Positions 40,909-50,218 of a DNA stretch of 64,000 nucleotides are shown here, piece after piece. The notes under the pieces were generated by a model, which made no database searches, was not told where the DNA came from, and saw only the letters and a list, made by a program, of their open reading frames with translations. Within the stretch, counting starts at the first letter, position 1. Each line of letters begins with the position of its first letter. Source of the DNA: Ancylobacter vacuolatus (GTDB taxonomy: Bacteria > Pseudomonadota > Alphaproteobacteria > Rhizobiales > Xanthobacteraceae); assembly GCF_030813595.1 (NCBI RefSeq), contig NZ_JAUSUH010000008.1, positions 171,028 to 235,027 on the forward strand. The letters are read 5' to 3'. Position numbers and translations under genes: made by a program.

Positions 40909-42173
40909 GCGCTGTCCCGTCCTCACAGGCGCGCCGGCCGCGTCTGCTGTTCGTCGCCCAGTGGTTCGACCCGGAGCCGAACCCGAACAAGGGTCTGGCC
41001 TTCGCCGAGCGGCTGCATGATCTCGGCTTCGAGGTCGAGGTGGTGACAGGCTTTCCGAACTATCCCGGCGGCAAGGTCTATGAGGGCTACAGAATCCGGC
41101 CAATGGTCCGCCGGCAGGTCGGCAATGTGCGGCTCACGCGGCTGGCGCTCTATCCCAGCCACGGCAGCAGCCGCATCGGCCGCAGCCTCAATTTTCTCAG
41201 CTTCTTCGCCTCGGCCCTTGTCTACCTCACCTTCTTCGCCCGCCGCACCGATGTCATTCTGGCCTATCATCCGCCGATAACGGTTGGGGTCGCCGCCGTC
41301 GTGGCAGGGTTTTTCCGCCGCATCCCGGTCGTGGTCGATGTGCAGGACATGTGGCCGGACACGCTGCGCGCGACGGGAATGATCAACAGCGAGAGGCTCC
41401 TCGCGCTGATCGGCCGAGTCTGCCGCTGGACCTGGCGGCGGATGGACCGGGTCATCGCGCAATCGGCGGGGTTTCGCCGGCTGCTGATCGAGCGCGGCGT
41501 CGCGCCCGACCGTATAAGGCTGATCCACAATTGGGGCGACGAGACCAATCTCGTCAAGGGCGCGCTCGCGCCGCCGGCCGCCTTCGCCGAGCCGGGTCGG
41601 TTTCGTGTGCTGTTCGCGGGAAATATGGGGATCGCGCAGGCGCTGGACACCGTGCTCGATGCCGCCGCGCAGCTGGGCCCGGCCCATCCCCATATCGAGT
41701 TCTGCTTCCTCGGGGCGGGACTTGAGGCGGAGCGGCTGAAGCAGGCGGCAGCCGCGCGCGGCCTGGGAAATGTGCGGTTCTTCCCGCGCGTGTCGAAGGC
41801 GGAGGTCGGCCCGTGGCTGGCGGCGGCGGATGTGCTGCTGGTTCATCTCAAGGACGATCCGCTCTTCGCAATCACGGTGCCGTCAAAGACGCAGGCCTAT
41901 CTCGCCGCCGGGCGGCCGATCCTCATGGCCGTGGCCGGAGACGGGGCGGAGCTGATCCGCGCGTCCGGTGGCGGCCTCGCCGTGCCGCCGGAGGATTCCG
42001 CGGCGCTGGCGGCGGCGGTGCTGGAACTCGCCGCCCTCGATCCGGCCGAGCGCGCGCGGATGGGGGCTCGCAGCCGCGCCTTCTATGAGAGGGAACTGGC
42101 GTTCGAGAAGGGAACGCGCGCCTTTGCCGAGGTCCTGCGGGCGGCCATCGCCGCACGGCGCACGGCCGCGTAG
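40905..42173 (+). CDS. wbuB: Glycosyltransferase WbuB family (probable L-FucNAc transferase)
   Basis: 422 residues, GT4-type. The N-terminus LLFVAQWFDPEPNPNKGLAFAERL with VVTGFPNYPGGKVYEGY, and VVDVQDMWPDTLRATGM (~140), are hallmarks of the WbuB family, usually found just after capE-F-G/fnl genes. GTG start overlaps the capG stop by 4 nt. It is expected to transfer L-FucNAc from UDP-L-FucNAc to a lipid-linked acceptor. Last gene of the rightward run. Confidence 0.9.
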   Translation: MSAVPSSQARRPRLLFVAQWFDPEPNPNKGLAFAERLHDLGFEVEVVTGFPNYPGGKVYEGYRIRPMVRRQVGNVRLTRLALYPSHGSSRIGRSLNFLSFFASALVYLTFFARRTDVILAYHPPITVGVAAVVAGFFRRIPVVVDVQDMWPDTLRATGMINSERLLALIGRVCRWTWRRMDRVIAQSAGFRRLLIERGVAPDRIRLIHNWGDETNLVKGALAPPAAFAEPGRFRVLFAGNMGIAQALDTVLDAAAQLGPAHPHIEFCFLGAGLEAERLKQAAAARGLGNVRFFPRVSKAEVGPWLAAADVLLVHLKDDPLFAITVPSKTQAYLAAGRPILMAVAGDGAELIRASGGGLAVPPEDSAALAAAVLELAALDPAERARMGARSRAFYERELAFEKGTRAFAEVLRAAIAARRTAA

Positions 42174-42294
42174 CCTGTGGCGATTCATGCGCCGTAGCCA
42201 GCACAGCGCGGCGCCCGCCGCCAGTGGCAGGCCCGAGGACGGCGGGGCGGGCGGTGTCGGTCGCGGCCCCTGCCTTCTTCACTGCGGTCCGGCG

Positions 42295-43311
42295 TCACAC
42301 GCGGTAATAGTCACGATACCACGCCACAAAACGCGCCACGCCCTCGCGGATTGGCGTGTTCGGGCGGAAGCCGGTGAGCGTGTGCAGGAGGCTGGCATCG
42401 GCCCATGTGGCGGGCACGTCACCGGTCTGCATCGGCAGATAGTTGCGGATCGCGGGGCGGCCGATTTCGGCCTCGATGGCGTCGACAAACTCGTTAAGGC
42501 GCACCTTGTCGGAATTGCCAATATTCACCACGCGGAACGGCGCGGCCGGGCTGAGGCTGTCGCCGGCGATCGCCTCGCCGCGCGCGCCGGGCAGCGGCGG
42601 CACCGTGTCGATCAGCAGGCGAATGCCGCGCACCAGATCGTCGACATAGGTGAAGTCCCGCCACATGTCGCCATGGTTGTAGATGTCGATCGGTGTTCCC
42701 TGGAGAATGCCGCGGGTGAACTTGAAAAGCGCCATATCCGGCCGGCCCCACGGGCCATAGACGGTGAAGAAGCGGAACAGTGTGGTCGGCAGGCCATAGA
42801 TATGGGCGTAGGAATGGCCCATCGCCTCGGTCGCCTTTTTGGTGGCGGCATAGATGGTGAGCGGCGTGTCTGCCTTGTCGGTCTCGCGGAACGGCATCTC
42901 CTCATTGGCGCCATAGACCGAGGAGGTCGAGGCCATGAGCAGATGCTGCACCGGCACCGCCCGCGCGCATTCCATCACGTTGAAGGTGCCGATGAGGTTG
43001 GCGTCGATATAGGCGCGGGGATTTTCCAGGCTGTAGCGCACGCCCGCCTGCGCGGCGAGATGGACGATCACGTCGGGCTGGAAATCCTCTACCGTGCGCG
43101 CGAGCGTGTCGGAATCCTCCAGCATCGCCTCGGTGGTGGCGAAGGCTTCGTTCTGCGCCAGCATGGCGTGGCGGCGCTGCTTCAGGCGGACATCGTAATA
43201 GTCCGTCATGCCGTCATAGCCGTGCACGCGGCAGCCTTGCGCCAGCAGCAGGCGCGCGAGATGGAAGCCGATGAAGCCGGCCGTGCCCGTTATGAAGATG
43301 CGCCGCGCCAC
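42295..43311 (-). CDS. UDP-glucuronate 4-epimerase-like NAD-dependent epimerase
   Basis: 338 residues. IFITGTAGFIGFHLARLLL, DGMTDYYDVRLKQRRHAML, STSSVYGANEEMPF with catalytic YAATK (~residue 155), and FRFFTVYGPWGRPDMAL are typical of LspL-type UDP-GlcA/UDP-GalA 4-epimerases. It would supply UDP-GalA for an acidic polysaccharide. Being on the opposite strand from the preceding genes, it closes the polysaccharide locus. No UDP-glucose dehydrogenase is seen in the window, so UDP-GlcA must come from elsewhere. Confidence 0.88.
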   Translation of the reverse strand: MARRIFITGTAGFIGFHLARLLLAQGCRVHGYDGMTDYYDVRLKQRRHAMLAQNEAFATTEAMLEDSDTLARTVEDFQPDVIVHLAAQAGVRYSLENPRAYIDANLIGTFNVMECARAVPVQHLLMASTSSVYGANEEMPFRETDKADTPLTIYAATKKATEAMGHSYAHIYGLPTTLFRFFTVYGPWGRPDMALFKFTRGILQGTPIDIYNHGDMWRDFTYVDDLVRGIRLLIDTVPPLPGARGEAIAGDSLSPAAPFRVVNIGNSDKVRLNEFVDAIEAEIGRPAIRNYLPMQTGDVPATWADASLLHTLTGFRPNTPIREGVARFVAWYRDYYRV

Positions 43312-43400
43312 GCTGTTCTCCCGCTGCCGCGCTGCGGCGCGTGCCTCTCCAAGGCTCTACGCCGCGCCGGCTGGGTTGGGAAGCGGGTTGGCCGGCTGCC

Positions 43401-45770
43401 TCACCCCACCGCGCGCAGGTGCCGGATCGGCCGGCCGGGCGCCATTGCCTGCGCCGCCCGCACGATGCCCTGCGCGTCGATGCCGAAATGGCGGTAGAGG
43501 TCGGCAATGGTGCCGGTCTGGCCGAAATGTTCGACGCCCAGCGCCCGGGCGCGGTGGCCATGCACGGAACCGAGCCAGCCCAGCGTCGCCGGGTGGCCGT
43601 CCACCGCAGAGATGATCGCGCAGCCCGGCGGCACGGCGTCGAGCAGGGTCTCGACATGGGCGCGGGCGCCGGCATCGCCGGCCTCGCGGGCGCGCTGCGC
43701 CTGCGTCCAGCCGCCGTGGAGACGGTCGGCCGAGGTGACGGCGAGCAGGCCGACATCGCGCCGGTCTTCGGCGATCAGCCCCACCGCCTCGATCGCTTCC
43801 GGCGCCAGCGCGCCGGAATAGGCGATCACCACCTGCGCGTTCGGCCCCGGCCGGCGCAGCCAGTAGCCGCCCTTGACGATATCGCCGGCCAGCGCCGCGT
43901 CCATGCTGCGGCGCGGCTGCTCGATGGTGCGGGTGGACAGGCGTAAATAGACCGAGCCGCCATCCTCCGCCTGCACATGTTCAAAGGCGAAGCGCAGAAT
44001 GACCGCGAGTTCATCGACAAAGGCCGGCTCGAAACTCGCCAGCCCGTCCTGCGCCATGCCGATCAATGGCGTGGCGATCGACTGGTGCGCCCCGCCCTCC
44101 GGCGCCAGCGTCACCCCGGAAGGCGTGGCGGCGATGATGAAGCGGGCATCCTGGTAGCAGGCATAGTTCAGCGCATCGAGACCGCGCTCGATGAAGGGAT
44201 CGTACAGGGTGCCGATGGGCAGCAGCCGCTCCCCGAACAGCGAATGCGACAGGCCGAGCGCGGAGAGCATGGTGAACAGGTTCATCTCGGCAATGCCGAG
44301 TTCCATATGCTGGCCGCTGGGGGCGAATTCCCAATTATATGTCGAGGGAATCCGCTCCTTCTTGAAGGTGTCGGCCAGTTCCTCGCGGGCGAACAGCTTG
44401 CGCCGATTCACCCAGGCGCCGAGATTGGTGGAGACGGTGACATCGGGCGAGGTTGTGACGACGCGGCGGGCGAACAAATCGTCGCGCTTGCCTATCTCGT
44501 TCAGCAGCAGGCCGAAGCCCTGCTGGGTCGACATGGCGGGTTGCAGCGGCACGTCGAGCGTTGCCGGCACGTCGATCTTTGGCGGCTGGTGGCGGCGCGT
44601 GCCCCCGGCGCGGAATGGCACCGCGTCGAGAAAGGCCTGCAGCGTCGCGGGCGGCGTCGCCAGTCCCTCGAACAGGTCCCATTCATGCCCCTCGCGCACC
44701 TTGTGGCGCGCGCGCAGCGCTTCCACCTGCGTCGGCGTCATCAGCCCGGCATGGTTGTCCTTGTGGCCGGCCAGCGGCAGGCCGAAGCCCTTGATGGTGT
44801 AGGCGATGAAGCAGACCGGCCGGTCATGCGTGCGCGCCGCCTCGAAAGCCTCCACCAGCGAGGGCAGGTCGTGCCCGCCGAGATTGCCCATCAGCGCCGC
44901 CAGCTCGTCGTCGCTCCGCCGCTCGATCAGCACGGTGACGTCGCCTTGGTCGCCGATATCGTCCATCAGCCGCTTGCGCCAGGCTTTGCCGCCCTGGAAG
45001 GTCAGCGCGGAGTACAGCGGGTTCGGGCAGGTGTCGATCCAGCGCTTGAGTGCCTGCCCGCCCGGCTCTTCGAATGCCGCCTGCTGCAACTGCCCGTATT
45101 TCAGGATGACGACATCCCAGCCGAAGCTGCGGAAAATGGATTCGAACCGCTCCCACAGGCCTTCGCGCACCACGGCGTCGAGGCTCTGCCTGTTGTAGTC
45201 GACGATCCACCAGGTGTTGCGCAGGCCGTGCTTCCAGCCCTCCAGCAGCGCCTCGAAGATGTTGCCCTCGTCCATTTCGGCATCGCCGACGAGCGCGATC
45301 ATCTTGCCCTCAACGCCCTGTCCCACCCCCTTGGCGGCGAGATAGTCCTGCACCAGCGAGGCGAACAGCGTCTGCGCCACGCCGAGCCCCACCGAGCCGG
45401 TGGAGAAATCGACGTCGTCAATGTCCTTGGTGCGGGAGGGATAGGACTGAGCGCCCTTATAGGCGCGGAAGTTCTCCAGCTTCTCGCGCGTCTGCCTTCC
45501 GGAGAGATACTGGATGGCGTGGAAGATCGGGCTCGCATGCGGCTTCACCGCCACTCGGTCCTGCGGCCGCAGCGCCTTGAGATAAAGCGCGGTCATGATG
45601 GTAGCCATGGAGGCCGAGGAGGCCTGATGGCCGCCCACCTTCAGCCCGTCCGCATTGGGGCGCACATGATTAGCGTTGTGGATCGTCCACGTCGCCAGCC
45701 AGAGGATCTTGCGCTCCAGCTCTTCGAGGATCGCGATGTCGTCGACACTATGTTCGGCGCTGCTGGCCAT
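43401..45770 (-). CDS. Transketolase/homodimeric 2-oxoacid dehydrogenase E1-like protein
   Basis: About 789 residues. ThDP motif ALVGDAEMDEGN followed by YNRQ (~residue 165) and a full pyrimidine-binding domain (LGIAEMNLFTMLSALGLSHSLFGERL) are clear. SQ-like catalytic features and VKPHASPIFHAIQYL resemble homodimeric E1 components such as AceE/MdeB more than Calvin-cycle transketolase. ATG at 45770 is chosen for its GGAG; ATG at 45794 is possible. It is divergent from an Lrp-type regulator, the MdeB-MdeR arrangement. Substrate is uncertain: either a 2-oxo acid or sugar phosphates. Confidence 0.85.
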   Translation of the reverse strand: MASSAEHSVDDIAILEELERKILWLATWTIHNANHVRPNADGLKVGGHQASSASMATIMTALYLKALRPQDRVAVKPHASPIFHAIQYLSGRQTREKLENFRAYKGAQSYPSRTKDIDDVDFSTGSVGLGVAQTLFASLVQDYLAAKGVGQGVEGKMIALVGDAEMDEGNIFEALLEGWKHGLRNTWWIVDYNRQSLDAVVREGLWERFESIFRSFGWDVVILKYGQLQQAAFEEPGGQALKRWIDTCPNPLYSALTFQGGKAWRKRLMDDIGDQGDVTVLIERRSDDELAALMGNLGGHDLPSLVEAFEAARTHDRPVCFIAYTIKGFGLPLAGHKDNHAGLMTPTQVEALRARHKVREGHEWDLFEGLATPPATLQAFLDAVPFRAGGTRRHQPPKIDVPATLDVPLQPAMSTQQGFGLLLNEIGKRDDLFARRVVTTSPDVTVSTNLGAWVNRRKLFAREELADTFKKERIPSTYNWEFAPSGQHMELGIAEMNLFTMLSALGLSHSLFGERLLPIGTLYDPFIERGLDALNYACYQDARFIIAATPSGVTLAPEGGAHQSIATPLIGMAQDGLASFEPAFVDELAVILRFAFEHVQAEDGGSVYLRLSTRTIEQPRRSMDAALAGDIVKGGYWLRRPGPNAQVVIAYSGALAPEAIEAVGLIAEDRRDVGLLAVTSADRLHGGWTQAQRAREAGDAGARAHVETLLDAVPPGCAIISAVDGHPATLGWLGSVHGHRARALGVEHFGQTGTIADLYRHFGIDAQGIVRAAQAMAPGRPIRHLRAVG

Positions 45771-45898
45771 GGTCGGCACTCCGGGCTCATCCATTGGAAA
45801 GCCTAGGCACGTAGCGCAGGTGTTTGGAGCTATTCAGGGTCGCTAGGGCGGCCTATCGTGGCTCAAATCGCCTTTTTAGGCCCGCTGCGTGGTGATTC

Positions 45899-46369
45899 AT
45901 GCCAGAAGCTAAAATCGATATCATCGACCGCAAGATCCTCGCTCATCTCCAGCAGGACGCGCATATGACGATGGAAAAGCTGGCGGAGGCGGTGGGGCTG
46001 TCGCCCTCGCCCTGCGCCCGGCGGGTACGCAACCTCGAAGCCGCCGGCGTCATCAAGCGCTATGTCGCGGTGGTGGACCAGGACAAGGCTGGCCTGCCGG
46101 TCAGCGTCTTCGCCTCGATCAAGCTGGAGCGCCAGCGCGAGGACGAGCTCGACCGTTTCGCCCGCGCCATTGCCCGCTGGCCGGAAATCGTCGAGTGCTA
46201 TCTGATGACCGGCCAGCGGGATTATCTCTTGCGCATCGTGGTCAAGGACCTGCCGGCCTATGAGGCATTCCTCAAGCGCACCCTCACCCGGCTGGAGGGC
46301 GTCGCCTCAATCGAATCGAGCTTCGCGCTGAGCCAAGTAAAGCACGCGCAGGGGTTGCCGGTGGAGTAG
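45899..46369 (+). CDS. Lrp/AsnC-family transcriptional regulator
   Basis: 156 residues. The N-terminal winged HTH shows IDIIDRKILAHLQQDAHMT, LAEAVGLSPSPCARRVRNLEAAGVI; the C-terminal RAM domain follows with VECYLMTGQRDYLLRIVVKDLPAYEAF. It is divergent from the E1-like gene, with 128 bp between starts, so it likely controls that gene in response to an amino acid. Confidence 0.92.
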   Translation: MPEAKIDIIDRKILAHLQQDAHMTMEKLAEAVGLSPSPCARRVRNLEAAGVIKRYVAVVDQDKAGLPVSVFASIKLERQREDELDRFARAIARWPEIVECYLMTGQRDYLLRIVVKDLPAYEAFLKRTLTRLEGVASIESSFALSQVKHAQGLPVE

Positions 46370-46577
46370 AGCAAGGGTATCCAATTGTGGCTGTGCTGAA
46401 GCTATTTTTCGCCCGTGCGGAAGTCATGGCGCTAGAGAGTACCACCTGCGGGAGGATCGGATCTCCGGCGCCTCCAGCGCCGCAATATTAGCGTTGCCTC
46501 TTTGATTAATCTGCCTCATCTGGCAGCGTTGCCAAGGCAGGGCAGTGTCGGCGGACGGCGATGAGGCGTGGTGATCT

Positions 46578-47561
46578 GTGAAGTCGAAAATTGATGTCGT
46601 CAGGAAAGTACGGTCCATGGGGCTAGGCGGGTTCGTTTCGGCCGCTTTCAGAAGATTGCGGACCTTCGTGGTGCGACCCTTCCGCTTCCTGTCGGGCATC
46701 CGCCAACTGAAGGCCGCCCGGTTCACCACGGTCTTCGTGCATGAAGGCGATGTGGCGGTCCGGCTTCCTCAGGCATCAGGTCGTGACGTGCTCACGGCGC
46801 GCGGTCGCCAGCTTGTTTCGCGCTGTCATCAGTTTCACGGGCGCCCCGAGGCCGAGGTGCTCCTTCGACGGCTGATCTACACCATGTATCGGGAGGGCCT
46901 TCTCGATCCACGCCGGTCCATCATCGACATCGGTAGTTGGCTGGCCGACAACACGTTGGTCTGGGCTACGTTCCTGCGAGGTGACGCGGTCGTGTATGCC
47001 ATCGATCCCGATCCCGGCAACATTCAGTTCGGCACTTCACTGGCCGTGGCCAATGCCATCGGCAATATCCGCTGGTCCGAGTGCGTCTGTTCGGATGTCC
47101 CGGGCGTGAGGCTGTCCTATGAAGGCAGCCTGGCCATGGCGAGTTTCAACGAGAAAGGTGAGGGGCGCGATTTCGCGCTCGTGACCACCACACTGGACGA
47201 GATCGTGGGTACTGCGCAGTGGGGGAACATCGGCCTGTTGCATGTCGATGTCGAAGGTTTCGAGTGGAAGGTGCTGGCTGGCGCACGAGATATCATCGCA
47301 GCATCCCGGCCGGTCATTCTGTTCGAGCAGCATATTTGTCTGGAAGACATCGCACCTATAATGCAATTGCTACAGCCGCTGGAATATGAAGTCTACATGA
47401 TCAATGAGATGATGGTCGAGAATAATCTTGACTGCCGGAATTTCATGGCTGTGCCAGCGGGCATGGACCTGTCGGTTCTGATGAAGGTCGAGACCTTCCG
47501 GGGCCGCGCGGAAGGCATCTGGTACGCCGTTCCAGGTGATGCTTTGATACCCGTCCGCTAG
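46578..47561 (+). CDS. FkbM-family SAM-dependent methyltransferase
   Basis: 327 residues. SAM-binding region IIDIGSWLADNTLVWATFLR (~115-135), AIDPDPGNIQFG, and the FkbM signature TTTLDEIV followed by LLHVDVEGFEWKVLAGA (~210-235). GTG at 46578 opens the frame; an N-terminal ~70-residue extension is basic. FkbM enzymes O-methylate sugars or polyketides; the nearby surface-polysaccharide genes suggest a sugar target. Lower GC than flanks and placement in an insertion-like region point to transfer. Confidence 0.83.
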   Translation: MKSKIDVVRKVRSMGLGGFVSAAFRRLRTFVVRPFRFLSGIRQLKAARFTTVFVHEGDVAVRLPQASGRDVLTARGRQLVSRCHQFHGRPEAEVLLRRLIYTMYREGLLDPRRSIIDIGSWLADNTLVWATFLRGDAVVYAIDPDPGNIQFGTSLAVANAIGNIRWSECVCSDVPGVRLSYEGSLAMASFNEKGEGRDFALVTTTLDEIVGTAQWGNIGLLHVDVEGFEWKVLAGARDIIAASRPVILFEQHICLEDIAPIMQLLQPLEYEVYMINEMMVENNLDCRNFMAVPAGMDLSVLMKVETFRGRAEGIWYAVPGDALIPVR

Positions 47562-47660
47562 AGGATTCTTCGCTGCGGAAGATCGACAATGGCGCGGCAG
47601 GATGTTCCTTTTCCCGCGCAGCCGGGCGAAAGATCCGGCTTGGGCTCCAGCGAGACACCA

Positions 47661-47990
47661 ATGCCCATCTCGCGCCCATCCGCGTCGGCGCCGGCGGCTG
47701 GACCTTCGAGCCCTGGCGCGGCGTGTTCTGCCCTGAAGGCCTGACCCAGAAGCGCGAACTGGAATATGCCGATTTTAAGCTCACCCCATCGAGATTAACG
47801 GCACCTATCACGGCTCGCAGAAGCCAGAGAGTTGTGCCAAATGGCGGGCCGAAACGCGGGAAGGCATCGTCTTGACGCTGAAGGGCCCGCACTTCACCAC
47901 CAATCGCCGGGTGCTGGCCGAGAGCGCCTTGAAGATCAGCGAATACAGGATATTGTCCGCAGGCTCCTTCAGGCATTGGGAACGCCGCTC
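47661..47990 (+). pseudogene. Decayed 5' fragment of a DUF72 gene
   Basis: From the ATG at 47661 the DNA is clearly homologous to the first ~270 bp of the intact DUF72 gene at 50219: shared segments include the GGWTFEPWRGVF and GSQKPES coding stretches. It contains frameshifts, one base missing after the start (ATGCCCATC versus ATGCCCCATC) and one near 47787, so it cannot make the protein. Similarity fades near 47930-47990 and the remaining two thirds of the gene are absent. It is a partial duplicate in decay. Confidence 0.85.
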
Positions 47991-48190
47991 TCCCTGCACG
48001 ACGTGATGGTGGTTCCATGGTGGTGGCCCATGGGCAGGCATGGCGATAGACTTTCCAAATAAGGCGACATCGAAAGGATGCTTCCCTATTGAAGGATATA
48101 GGCAAATTAATCGTGTGTTAAGTCGATTCATTTGTCAGATTGTAAAATATGGCAGATTGTTTCTGACCGTTTCATTTGTCGGAGGTCTTT

Positions 48191-48952
48191 ATGTCGCGTC
48201 CTGCAGATAAAGAAAATAGCGGCTACGTATCGAGGGTATTTCGGCTCGCAAATAAGCTCTATCAAAAGGAGCTTCTCACGCGCGAGTATCGGAGAATCGA
48301 GCGCGAGTATGAGAGGCAGGGGCAGGGCTGGAGAATTGACTGGGACTGGTCGGCGATCAACTACAACCGGATCGCGCTCCTTAATGTGCTTGCCGCCCGA
48401 AAATTTGATGGCGCCTATCTCGAAATCGGATGTTTCCAAAACAACCTTTTCGATTCGATGCCGATTCCGCTGAAGATCGGGGTGGACCCGGTGCAAGGTG
48501 GAACCGTGCGCGCGACATCGGACGAGTTCTTCGCCAGCAACACACGTAAGTTCGATCTGATCTTCATCGACGGTTTGCATACCTACGATCAGGTGCGGCG
48601 TGATCTCGTGAATGCACTCAAGGTGATCAATCCGGGCGGGTGGATCGCCCTTCACGACATGCTGCCGCGCAGCGCGATGGAGCAGCACGATGATTTGCTG
48701 CCGATCGGTCACCCTTGGGTGGGCCAGGGCTGGAAGGTGGCTTTCGAGCTGCTGCAGACACAGGGCCTCGACTGGAGGATCGTCAAGATCGATTACGGTG
48801 TCGGCGTCGTTCGTGTGGAAACACCGGGCACCGCGCTGGCCGATCTGAGTTCAACGCTGAGTGGTTCGACCTTCCCCTATTTCTATGAAAATCACCCGCG
48901 CCTTCCCATCGTCACGTGGGAGGAGGCCCTGCCCTGGCTGCGCGAAGCGTAA
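48191..48952 (+). CDS. Class I SAM-dependent methyltransferase (Methyltransf_24-like)
   Basis: 253 residues. SAM fold elements: YLEIGCFQNNLFDSM (~77), IGVDPVQGGTV, then FDLIFIDGLHTYDQVRRDLVNAL (~120) and GGWIALHDMLPRS. The start ATG at 48191 has GGAGG upstream. It lies in an AT-richer island between two gene fragments. It could methylate a sugar or lipid precursor; the target is unknown. Confidence 0.83.
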   Translation: MSRPADKENSGYVSRVFRLANKLYQKELLTREYRRIEREYERQGQGWRIDWDWSAINYNRIALLNVLAARKFDGAYLEIGCFQNNLFDSMPIPLKIGVDPVQGGTVRATSDEFFASNTRKFDLIFIDGLHTYDQVRRDLVNALKVINPGGWIALHDMLPRSAMEQHDDLLPIGHPWVGQGWKVAFELLQTQGLDWRIVKIDYGVGVVRVETPGTALADLSSTLSGSTFPYFYENHPRLPIVTWEEALPWLREA

Positions 48953-49031
48953 GCTGGGCTTCATCGCTGCTGGCACGCGGGCGCCAACAGCGATGAAGCC
49001 TGATCACCAACGAGGGCGCCTCTTGCGCCGG

Positions 49032-49115
49032 AAATGGTTGGCGTTGTGGATCGTCCACGTCACCCGCCACAGGATTTTGCGCTCAGCTCCCTCACGATGG
49101 CGATGTCGTCGGCAC
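49032..49115 (-). pseudogene. Remnant of the N-terminus of the transketolase/E1-like gene
   Basis: About 84 bp on the minus strand encode ERKILWRVTWTIHNANH, almost the same as ERKILWLATWTIHNANH near residue 27 of the intact gene at 43401-45770. The rest of the gene and its start are missing and small indels are present. It is a shard of a duplicated copy. Confidence 0.8.
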
Positions 49116-49354
49116 GGTCCGCGTTGAGCGGGAGGCGGTTGTCGGTCGCTATAACGGATCTTCACCCGGTATTTCCGTCGGAAACCAACGCCCCAGGCCG
49201 GTGACGCTCCTATCAGCAGCTCCATCCCAGTTTCCTGGACCGTCTCGCTGATAAAAGCCTGCTTGGCGGATGGGTAAAACCGTGCAAGTTCATCATAACG
49301 TTCCGTCAATCCGTGATCGCCGACAGCGACAGGCCACCAACGGGAAACGCTGTA

Positions 49355-50065
49355 ATGAAGCAATTCGTGAAAAACCTTCCTATCATCGGGCCGCTCGCGC
49401 AAAAAGCCTATATCTGGGCCGCGACAAGAACGCCGCTTTCCCGCCGTCTCATCATGGATCGCACGGCGCTGCACGAGTTCTGGCAGACACGTGCACCAGA
49501 GGGAAACGTGCCGGAGGACTATCTCAGGCCTGTCGAACGCAGCCGAGCTCTCCTTGCTCTTATTTCCGATGTTCCAAAGACGGCGAAGATACTCGAAATT
49601 GGCTGCAATATCGGGAGAAACCTCGCTTTTCTTCATGATGCCGGCTATCGTGACGTGCGCGGCATTGAGATCAGCCGCCATGCGGTCGGCTTGCTGCGCG
49701 AGAATTACCCGCAGCTGAAGCACAGCGATATTCGTATTGGCGCGGCGGAAGATGTTCTACCCACCTTCGGAGATGGCGAATTCGATCTCGTCTTCACCAT
49801 GGCGGTGCTGGAGCACATTCACCCGCAATCTCAGCTGGTGTTCGACAACATGGCGAGGATAACCAGCCACATCCTCTGCATCGAACCCAAGAGAGGCCAC
49901 GCGTCCAGTCGCCAATACCCGCACGACCTCAAGGCGCTCTTCAAAGCGCGAGGATTTGAGTGCACGCGTCAAATACCCATGTGGGACGTCCCCGAACTGC
50001 AGCGCGAGAGCGGTCTCGAGGGCTACGTCGCCTACCGCTTCGAGCGACGAGGGCGCGGCCGATAG
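49355..50065 (+). CDS. Class I SAM-dependent methyltransferase
   Basis: 236 residues. ILEIGCNIGRNLAFLHDAGY (motif I, ~80), GIEISRHAVGLL, then FDLVFTMAVLEHIHP (~145) are typical of small-molecule methyltransferases of the Methyltransf_11/25 type. ATG at 49355 is chosen because the region just upstream is a fragment of another gene; GTG at 49313 is possible. Third methyltransferase of the island; substrate unknown, probably a polysaccharide sugar. Confidence 0.85.
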   Translation: MKQFVKNLPIIGPLAQKAYIWAATRTPLSRRLIMDRTALHEFWQTRAPEGNVPEDYLRPVERSRALLALISDVPKTAKILEIGCNIGRNLAFLHDAGYRDVRGIEISRHAVGLLRENYPQLKHSDIRIGAAEDVLPTFGDGEFDLVFTMAVLEHIHPQSQLVFDNMARITSHILCIEPKRGHASSRQYPHDLKALFKARGFECTRQIPMWDVPELQRESGLEGYVAYRFERRGRGR

Positions 50066-50218
50066 GGCCTTCGTCTCGCGCCGGGGTCGACCCATCGCTC
50101 TCCGCGCCGTATGCGACACGGTGCCAACGTCGCTAGGCGCTCATGTGCTGTTGCCTGTCACGGGCAAAGGCGCCTTTATTGAGCAGCGCTCCTCCCCCCA
50201 AACCGCGCGCGAGGTCCC

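Noticed and set aside
46370..50218. Prophage or transposon as source of the methyltransferase island
   Set aside because: No integrase, transposase, terminal inverted repeats or target duplications were seen; only gene fragments mark the event.
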